From the NCBI GenBank assembly GCA_030068145.1, contig JAPJBO010000061.1, forward strand, positions 248,001-312,000: a DNA stretch of 64,000 bases. The letters are read 5' to 3'. Each line of letters opens with the position of its first letter. Position 1 is the stretch's first letter. Origin of the DNA: Diplonema papillatum (taxonomy: Eukaryota; Euglenozoa; Diplonemea; Diplonemida; Diplonemidae). The position numbers and the translations under genes were made by a program. The notes under the pieces are model-generated. The model searched no databases. It was given only the letters and a program-made list of their open reading frames with translations, and was not told the DNA's origin. This document shows positions 20,680-28,742 of the stretch, piece by piece.

Positions 20680-21035
20680 AAATACCCGAGGGACTCCCTT
20701 GTGCTCATAACGAAGGAGGCTAGAGGGGATACACCTACAAAGTGGGTCTTTTTGTTGAACGCTTACGCCCGCCACTGAACCCAATTTTACCTGTGTTTCG
20801 TGTGGGCTACAGCACATTACCTCCTTTGATCTATCGCAACTGGCAGTCTCCTCAAGCATTTCCTACAAAGCATGTGCTTCTACAAAAATACTCGAGGGGC
20901 TGCCTTGTGCTTACTTCGAAGGAGGCTAGAGGGGGAGAAATGTGAAAACGGGGTTTTGCCTGGAGGCTTTTCGTGCTATTCTGGGAGAAACAATACAACT
21001 ACAAAGTGGGTCTTTTTTGTTGAACGCTTACGCAG
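20680..21035 (+). mobile_element. Two family A copies in tandem
   Basis: The first copy, 20680-20885, is near full length. The second, 20886-21035, starts ACTCGAGGGGCTGCCTTGTG and carries an extra 50 bp, GGTTTTGCCTGGAGGCTTTT with CGTGCTATTCTG, which matches the LSU rRNA relic at 70-110 (minus). It then breaks off within the CTTACGC block. Both are in GH3 intron 2. Confidence 0.75.
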
Positions 21036-21242
21036 AGGGGGGGAAGGGAAACACTGATACAGGGTCCTCTTTGGTGGGGGTGCGTGTGCCTGTTGAGCGA
21101 TGCTGCCAACGGTTCTTTTGTGGTTTGCAAGTTCGCACTCGCGGCTTGCGCGGCATCGCAACACTTCTCCGGTCAGTGCTGGGTACAACGCTATAGCCTA
21201 GCGGTCCGGGAATCTTGCGTGTGCACGCTCGCCCCGATCTTT

Positions 21243-21930
21243 CCCAACACCAGCGCTTGACGCTTGTCACGAAGCGCCAGTCACCAGCGCGTAACGCTTG
21301 TCACGAAGCGCCAGTCACCAGCGCGTAACGCTTGTTACGAAGCGCCAGTCACGAGCGCGTAACGCTTGTCACGAAGCGCCAGTCACCAGCGCGTAACGCT
21401 TGTTACGAAGCGCCAGTCACCAGCGCGTAACGCTTGTTACGAAGCGCCAGTCACCAGCGCGTAACGCTTGTCACGAAGCGCCAGTCACCAGCGCGTAACG
21501 CTTGTTACGAAGCGCCAGTCACCAGCGCGTAACGCTTGTTACGAAGCGCCAGTCACCAGCGCGTAACGCTTGTTACGAAGCGCCAGTCACCAGCGCGTAA
21601 CGCTTGTTACGAAGCGCCAGTCACCAGCGCGTAACGCTTGTCACGAAGCGCCAGTCACCAGCGCGTAACGCTTGTCACGAAGCGCCAGTCACCAGCGCGT
21701 AACGCTTGTCACGAAGCGCCAGTCACCAGCGCGTAACGCTTGTCACGAAGCGCCAGTCACCAGCGCGTAACGCTTGTTACGAAGCGCCAGTCACCAGCGC
21801 GTAACGCTTGTCACGAAGCGCCAGTCACCAGCGCGTAACGCTTGTCACGAAGCGCCAGTCACCAGCGCGTAACGCTTGTTACGAAGCGCCAGTCACCAGC
21901 GCTTAATGCTTGGTACGAAGCGCTAGTATT
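21243..21930. repeat. 34 bp minisatellite with palindromic core
   Basis: About 20 units of CCAGTCACCAGCGCGTAACG followed by CTTGTTACGAAGCG (or CTTGTCACGAAGCG). The core CGTAAC-GCTT-GTTACG can form a 6 bp hairpin; the T/C variant weakens it. It lies in GH3 intron 2. Confidence 0.95.
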
Positions 21931-22374
21931 GCGGAGTGCCCTCTCTTGCTCGGAATTGGCTAAATTGTTCACGCTGCGCCTGTTTTAAGCTGCACCGTGG
22001 TTCGGTCCTTCTAGCCACAGACACACAAGGCATCCCGCAGTTCTGGGGTCCTGACTTGAATACCAAGTTTCGGGACTGTTCAGCCGTCCGTTCCGGCGGT
22101 TTTCGACGGTCTTAACAAAGCCCCTGCCTCCACCGACCTCGTATCGAGCAGGTATGCTCGGTTTTCACTTTCGAGGGCATCGGAGTGCCTGAGGACGGCG
22201 TGGGATCTGCCAGCCTTCGGGGCCTTCTTCCTTCGGTATCGGGCGTCGTCGCCTTTCGTCCTCTTCCGCTTGCAGCCGATGAGCGGGCTTCCCTTCCTTA
22301 GAAATTCTTCAGCGCGGGACGTGTGCCGGTAAAGAACTCGCGGCATGGATGAAACTGCAAATAGCGGCCAAAGA

Positions 22375-24330
22375 AACGGGGCAGGTTGCAACTGCAAATA
22401 GCAGCCACAGGTTGCAACTGCAAATAGCAGCCACAGGTTGCAACTGCAAATAGCAGCCACAGGTTGCAACTGCAAATAGCAGCCACAGGTTGCAACTGCA
22501 AATAGCAGCCACAGGTTGCAACTGCAAATAGCAGCCACAGGTTGCAACTGCAAATAGCAGCCAACTGCAAATAGCAGCCACAGGTTGCAACTGCAAATAG
22601 CAGCCACAGGTTGCAACTGCAAATAGCAGCCACAGGTTGCAACTGCAAATAGCAGCCACAGGTTGCAACTGCAAATAGCAGCCACAGGTTGTAACTGCAA
22701 ACAGTTGCCAAAGAAACGGTGCAGGTTGCAACTGCAAACAGTTGCCAAAGAAACGGAGCAGGTTGCAACTGCAAATAGCAGCCACAGGTTGCAACTGCAA
22801 ATAGCAGCCACAGGTTGCAACTGCAAATAGCAGCCACAGGTTGCAACTGCAAATAGCAGCCACAGGTTGCAACTGCAAATAGCAGCCACAGGTTGCAACT
22901 GCAAATAGCAGCCACAGGTTGCAACTGCAAATAGCAGCCACAGGTTGCAACTGCAAATAGCAGCCACAGGTTGCAACTGCAAATAGCAGCCACAGGTTGC
23001 AACTGCAAATAGCAGCCACAGGTTGCAACTGCAAATAGCAGCCACAGGTTGCAACTGCAAATAGCAGCCACAGGTTGCAACTGCAAATAGCAGCCACAGG
23101 TTGCAACTGCAAATAGCAGCCACAGGTTGCAACTGCAAATAGCAGCCAACTGCAAATAGCAGCCACAGGTTGCAACTGCAAATAGCAGCCACAGGTTGCA
23201 ACTGCAAATAGCAGCCACAGGTTGCAACTGCAAATAGCAGCCACAGGTTGCAACTGCAAATAGCAGCCACAGGTTGCAACTGCAAATAGCAGCCACAGGT
23301 TGCAACTGCAAATAGCAGCCAACTGCAAATAGCAGCCACAGGTTGCAACTGCAAATAGCAGCCACAGGTTGCAACTGCAAATAGCAGCCACAGGTTGCAA
23401 CTGCAAATAGCAGCCACAGGTTGCAACTGCAAATAGCAGCCACAGGTTGTAACTGCAAACAGTTGCCAAAGAAACGGTGCAGGTTGCAACTGCAAACAGT
23501 TGCCAAAGAAACGGAGCAGGTTGCAACTGCAAATAGCAGCCACAGGTTGCAACTGCAAATAGCAGCCACAGGTTGCAACTGCAAATAGCAGCCACAGGTT
23601 GCAACTGCAAATAGCAGCCACAGGTTGCAACTGCAAATAGCAGCCACAGGTTGCAACTGCAAATAGCAGCCACAGGTTGCAACTGCAAATAGCAGCCACA
23701 GGTTGCAACTGCAAATAGCAGCCACAGGTTGCAACTGCAAATAGCAGCCACAGGTTGCAACTGCAAATAGCAGCCACAGGTTGCAACTGCAAATAGCAGC
23801 CACAGGTTGCAACTGCAAATAGCAGCCACAGGTTGCAACTGCAAATAGCAGCCACAGGTTGCAACTGCAAATAGCAGCCACAGGTTGCAACTGCAAATAG
23901 CAGCCACAGGTTGCAACTGCAAATAGCAGCCAACTGCAAATAGCAGCCACAGGTTGCAACTGCAAATAGCAGCCACAGGTTGCAACTGCAAATAGCAGCC
24001 ACAGGTTGCAACTGCAAATAGCAGCCACAGGTTGCAACTGCAAATAGCAGCCACAGGTTGCAACTGCAAATAGCAGCCACAGGTTGCAACTGCAAATAGC
24101 AGCCAACTGCAAATAGCAGCCACAGGTTGCAACTGCAAATAGCAGCCACAGGTTGCAACTGCAAATAGCAGCCACAGGTTGCAACTGCAAATAGCAGCCA
24201 CAGGTTGCAACTGCAAATAGCAGCCACAGGTTGCAACTGCAAATAGCAGCCACAAGTTGCAACTGCAAATAGCAGCCACAGGTTGCAACTGCAAATAGCA
24301 GCCAAAGAAACGGGGCAGGTTGTAACCGCA
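22375..24330. repeat. 26 bp minisatellite with higher-order structure
   Basis: About 70 units of CAGGTTGCAACTGCAAATAG + CAGCCA. Variant units (ACTGCAAACAGTTGCC + AAAGAAACGG) occur at 22690-22760 and 23448-23520, and a shortened junction CAGCCAACTGCAAATAG at 22558, 23145, 23318, 23930 and 24100, giving a larger period of about 760-785 bp. No minus-strand frame contains a stop, so three long false ORFs arise. It starts about 100 bp inside GH3 intron 2 from the exon 2 donor. Confidence 0.95.
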
Positions 24331-24433
24331 AGAAGCAGCCAAAGAAACGGTGCGGATTGCAACTGCAAAGGAACGGTGCAGGTTGCAACCGCACACAGCA
24401 GCCAAAGAAACGGTGCAGGGTTGCACAGCATAC

Positions 24434-25102
24434 CCGAGCCAGGTGCGACATGTTCGTGAGCGGCTGGTCGAAGAGGCCGGCTGCGAATTTGGTCCGGAGG
24501 ACGTTCGCTGTGGCGCGGTCCAGGTCGGTTTCGTTGACGAGCTTCGCCGCGTACGCAGGGGTCAGCGAAGTGTATGAGTACCCTCCCAGATCCTGGTCAA
24601 GACCGGCGCTCAGCGCTTGCAGCGATGCGTCGGTCGGGCCGGGCAAGCCCGGGTATTTGGTGACGTTGGCGGTCCCCACGTTCTGGAGGTTGACGATGTC
24701 GTCGAAGTCAGACCCGATGAGGCACTCCCTGCACCCCAGCTCCTCCCTGAAGACGCTCGTCAGCAGCCACTTCGAGCTGTGGCAGGGCTGGTTGTTGACC
24801 GAGTTGTGGGCCGCCATCGCGCCTCTCCCGCCCGCCTTCACGTACGCGGCCCACGGCCGCAAGTACACGTCGTACAGCAGGGGAATCGACACGTCGGCGG
24901 GAGCCCCGTCGTGGTCTCCGAAGCCGTACGCCGCAAAGTGCTTCGCCTCGGAGATGATCTTGGTCTCGAAGTTCTCCAAGTAGGCCGAAGGCCCGCCGCC
25001 GTCCGACAGCCCGTGCAGCGCGGCGACGGCGAAGGCGGCGACGAGGGTCGGGTCGGCGCCGAAGTTCTCCTGCATGCGGCCGAACCGGGGGTCGACGGTT
25101 AC
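24434..25102 (-). CDS. Glycoside hydrolase family 3 enzyme, exon 2 (catalytic domain)
   Basis: Residues 189-411. VTVDPRFGRMQENFGADP completes the GH3 signature, KHFAAYG (242-248) is the substrate-binding Lys-His motif, and GSDFDDI (318-324) carries the expected catalytic nucleophile Asp320. DLDRATANVLRTKFAAGLFD is the usual end of the (beta/alpha)8 domain. The acceptor is CCCGCAG (AG at 25103-25104), the donor GTATGC from 24433; both junctions are phase 0. The frame runs on into the 26 bp satellite after residue 411, but the family alignment resumes exactly in exon 3, so the splice is preferred. Confidence 0.95.
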
Positions 25103-25900
25103 CTGCGGGGGGAACGGGTCCCTTTGAGCTCCTTGGCCTGTTTTTGCACCACTTGCACCGATTGAGTTGTTTCATTCTAGTCGGGTTTTTCCTCGAGGAG
25201 GCCGCCAGTTGCAAAATCTCGAAAACGATGCATGCGCTGTAGCGCACGGAAGCACCTTGCCGCTCTCAGACAAGGCTGGACCCAAAAGGGTCATGCGAGG
25301 AACTGGCGAACATTAGCAGCTCTGTTAACGAAATCGATTCAGTGTCAAGCCTTGGGCACCGACAGTCACTCGCACACTAGGTTCAAGCGAAGAGACCCTC
25401 GGGAGCGATAGAACTAAGTGGTCGCGTTGTGACGCGCTGTCAACGTGACAAGACAGCCACTACCGCCGCCACGAGGAAGGGCGGCACCACCAATCATAGA
25501 CACGAATCAGACCACCTCGCGAACGAGCACGTAAAAGAATACACGGATGCGAAATCACATGTGACAGTAAACAGAAAAGTGAAAGCGACTCAGAGTCCGT
25601 TTGACTTGTGAAGCGGGAGGTGGTTGGGTTGAGACTTCAAAAACCCGACCGCTCATACAGTATTCCTACAACTGCGCGATAGCACACTAAAACTGCGAAG
25701 GGTTCTACTTGGGAGGTTTCGTTTCCTCGCCCATTGTATCATATGCAGCTGAGAACACTTCCGGGTAGGTCTCGCAATGATTATTAACAACAGCCCTGCA
25801 CAGGGGTTCCTGCCCATCGCGTTCACAGGGTGTAAAACTCTCTGCGCGCGTACAAGGGTGCTACTAAGTAACGAAAAGGACCCCAAGGCGAGGGCGGTAC

Positions 25901-26464
25901 CTGGATTTCAGGACTGAACCCCCGGTCGCACCCCGCCGCCCTCGTTTCGAGCGCCACGGTGGCGGCGATTTGCTCGACGAGGGACGTGTTCCACGAGGCG
26001 CCCTGCAGGTTGGGCATCGGAAAGATGGTCGACACCGGCTTCGCGTTCTCGGCGCCGACCCGCCTGCCGCCGCGGGCTCCCCTCTTCGCGGACGAGAAGA
26101 CGGAGTGCAGGGTTTCCGCGACGAACGTCATCGGGATGCCCAGTCGGGAGCTGGACACGATCGACTGCTGGAGGTTGTTCCTCGCCTGGGTTCGGCAGAC
26201 GAGGTCCATGTTGCACGTGGTGTTGGCGCTGATGGCTTGGATGTAGGCGGCGCCGACGCTCGTGTTTGCGTACGTCGCGATGATGGCCTTGTCCGTGAAG
26301 GTGGTCCACAGGTGCAGGATCTGGTTGATCTTCTCCTCGGAAGTCATCTGCGCGAGCAGCGCGTTCACCCGCGTGTTGACGGGGTCCATCGCGTTCATCC
26401 ACGGGCGGCTGTCCGCCGACACCGCCGTCGCCGCCAGCAGCAGCACCGCAACTGCGGATCGCAT
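25901..26464 (-). CDS. Glycoside hydrolase family 3 enzyme (beta-xylosidase/glucosidase type), exon 1
   Basis: First exon of an 815-residue secreted GH3 hydrolase, which would cut terminal beta-linked xylose or glucose from plant or algal polysaccharides. ATG at 26462-26464 starts a signal peptide (MRSAVAVLLLAATAVSA). LLAQMTSEEKINQIL (36-50) is the first GH3 helix, SRLGIPMTFVAETLHSV (106-122) and FPMPNLQGASWNTSLVEQIA are family motifs, and the exon ends in GFSPEIQ with donor GTACCG from 25900. An in-frame upstream ATG at 26623 would bury the signal peptide, so it is rejected. Intron 1 is 798 bp, intron 2 is 7,234 bp. The total length fits the family (about 750-850). Specificity between xylosidase and glucosidase cannot be decided here. 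A weak leader acceptor (CAACTAG) lies near 26503. Confidence 0.95.
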
Positions 26465-26837
26465 CTTCGGACTCGCCCTTCTTTTTTCTTTCCCGCTCCG
26501 GCCTAGTTGTGTTGACGCAGGAGTTTGGTTAGGGTTGTATCTATTTGCTCTGCTCCCAGCTTCCCGAATTTTGCCATCAGATCCTAGTAGTACAAACCGG
26601 TACCGAGCTGGGGCAATGCCCATGGTTTAGAGTGAACGTTTTTGCGTGTTTCCGGCGATGATCGCCCAGTCTGTCTCCCGGGAACACAACGAGCTAGACA
26701 AGGCAGAATGAACGAGCTGCGGAACGCACTGAGGCTTGAGTCTCGATGTTCGAAGTGTTGGAAATCAGGTGCCAGGACTGACGTAGCACGTAGAACGCGC
26801 TGGACAACTGGTTTACTCTTTTGATGGATTATCTTCT

Positions 26838-27062
26838 GCCAAAACGGCAGGTACCAGGGAAAGTCTGCTACACGGGAGCCAAGCTTCACGTGTTCGGCGG
26901 TACTGCAGAGCCACGGGCCTACGGGTCAGGTGGCTACCGATTTCCCAAACGAAAGCATCAAGGCGTGGCGCACCTTGGGGCTTGGCGCTCGCGCTGAACA
27001 CAAGCTCGTCGAGACGGTCAGCCGCAACCTGCAGTTGACCGCCACGTTCCTGGACCAGATGC
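26838..27062 (+). repeat. Family J repeat, longest copy
   Basis: The plus strand is open across much of this copy and reads GQVATDFPNESIKAWRTLG and KLVETVSRNLQLTATFLDQM, which looks like protein. Related pieces at 3632-3785 (inverse) and 34800-35030 are degraded. It could be a gene fragment or element ORF that has been copied around. No family is recognised. Confidence 0.45.
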
Positions 27063-27644
27063 GGCCTTTTTCTTTTTTCTTCTCTTTTCTTCTGCCAAAC
27101 CCGGTTTCGGAGACCGGGCAGTTCCAATGAGCCCGGTCCTCGCGATAGCGTTAATCAGCTGTATGCCATCAGAAAGCAGAAGCGGAACGGCCTGGTCGTG
27201 AACCTGCAGGGTTCTTTTTCCTTCCTTTCTCAAACAAGTACAATTCGATCGGCAGCGAAAAAAGGCAAAAAGGGTCGGGGGTATTTCTCAACAACAAGAA
27301 GCGGGGGAGAGACTGGGGGGGGTCCCGGTCGCGGGTAAAAAGAAAAAGACGTGGTTTGACGTTTTTTTGCCGAAAACAGAAACGTTTCTGTGCGGAGAGA
27401 AGAAAAGGAGCGGTGCACTCTTACAACCGGACAATCGAACGGAGAGCTGGTAGCATACAAACCCTTGAGTCGGAATCAACAGTGTCGCATCCCCGTGGTT
27501 CTGCACTACGGTTACGTATGCACCGTAATACCCAAAGAATGCACGCCCTGACGTTTTGTGGTCGATAGCCCCATGACTCGTACGTAGGACCAATGTCAGC
27601 CCCATGGGGACGACAAGGTGGTACGAAAGCGTTCCATTCAACTC

Positions 27645-27770
27645 GCGTACGCTGTGCCGGACATGGGCCTGCGAGAGTTTAACCACGTGAGGCCAAATGA
27701 GGGCAAGGACGTTGCCCGAGGACACCGACACTTATCCTTCACTGACGATGCTGCGGGGCACCTCAACCCA
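27645..27770 (-). rRNA. LSU rRNA expansion-segment fragment
   Basis: Aligns base by base with 244-362: GACATGGGCCTGCGAGAGTT, AACCACGTGAGGCC, GCAAGGACGTTGCCCGAGGA and CACTGACGATGCTGCGGGG each have close counterparts. Since that sequence lies directly 5' of the conserved LSU core at window position 235, this is inferred to be a second, diverged copy of the same LSU segment. Homology fades above 27770. Confidence 0.6.
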
Positions 27771-28327
27771 TCCCGTCCTGAGCGATCCGAGCGATTCCAA
27801 ACCCGAACAAGAAACGCAGCATTCCCGGATTTGAGGGCCTGTGCGTGACAAGCGAAGTAGCGAAGTTGCGGACAAGCAGCATCAACTGATCGAAAATAGA
27901 GCCGATAGTGCGCACAATCCAAATAAAGCGCCATCGGTGTTATCCAAGTCGCAAATTTAGGACTTCTTTGGAGTTGGGCAGGTATCACAATATGCCAGCT
28001 TTTCCTCATACCAAACGAGGTACAATAAGCTGGGACACCAAAATGGAAAATAGGACTTCCATAGGACTTGGATATGGCCTGCTGGATAACACCAGCCATG
28101 CTCATTTGTTCCCATTGGCTGGTAAAACTCGTCAGGTGCAGCGTTGTTCCGGAAATGTTCCCGTCCGTCGGTGTAGATGCACCATGCAAATAAAGAAAAG
28201 GCCAGATCAGAGAATTTACAAAGGCAGAAGCCTTTTACAATGCCGGCCAACTTCTCACGTATTGAGTAGCTTCCGGGAGCGGGAACTCCGAAGAGCCGCC
28301 TTTGTTTTTTTAGAGTGAAACTCCAGT

Positions 28328-28420
28328 CTGCGCCAGGACAGGGGGCGCCGGCGGGTCGACTGACGCGAAAGCGGTGGTGATCAGGCGGGACATGGCCTGC
28401 TGCCGCATGTCGAGTCACTC
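28328..28420 (-). pseudogene. Degraded copy of the 3' end of the 28743-31646 gene
   Basis: GCCAGGACAGGGGGCGCCGG, CGGGTCGAC, GAAAGCGGTGG and GGGACATGGCCTGCTGCCGC match 28796-28890 with short deletions. The piece is in the same orientation, about 465 bp downstream of the intact copy. Confidence 0.7.
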
Positions 28421-28742
28421 GTGAGCAGGCATGGTTGATCAAGAACGGCACGAGTCATGGCTGGCCCACATTCGCGAAGCAAGATCAGACGTTGCTGAGC
28501 CAGTTTTCCTGTTTGCCTACGGCCTTGTCGCACGAACTCTTGCTCGTTCGCCTGTTTTGTCCACAGGATAAGGTACTGTCTCAGCCCTTGGCTTCTCCTC
28601 TATCACTGTGAAGGGTCTAATTTGCAGTGGCCCTTGGCCGGACATGCTTTGCCGTGTCGCAGTGACATCATCATACGTGCCGGCACGGGTGAACACTTTG
28701 ACCCCCTCGAATTCGGGACGCAAGGTACCCTCGACATGCCGG

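Noticed and set aside
21243-24330. CRISPR array
   Set aside because: Units are contiguous with no unique spacers, lie in a eukaryotic intron, and no cas genes exist.
22080-24431. Three long minus-strand ORFs (705-925 codons) in the 26 bp array
   Set aside because: They come from a stop-free satellite read in all frames; composition is repetitive and GH3 splicing explains the one joined to exon 2.
26464-26623. Upstream start for GH3 (ATG at 26623)
   Set aside because: It would place 53 residues before a clear signal peptide.
27638-28189. 183-codon minus-strand ORF
   Set aside because: Partly covers the LSU fragment and a family H piece (28142-28180); protein-like stretches but no recognisable family and no supported ends.
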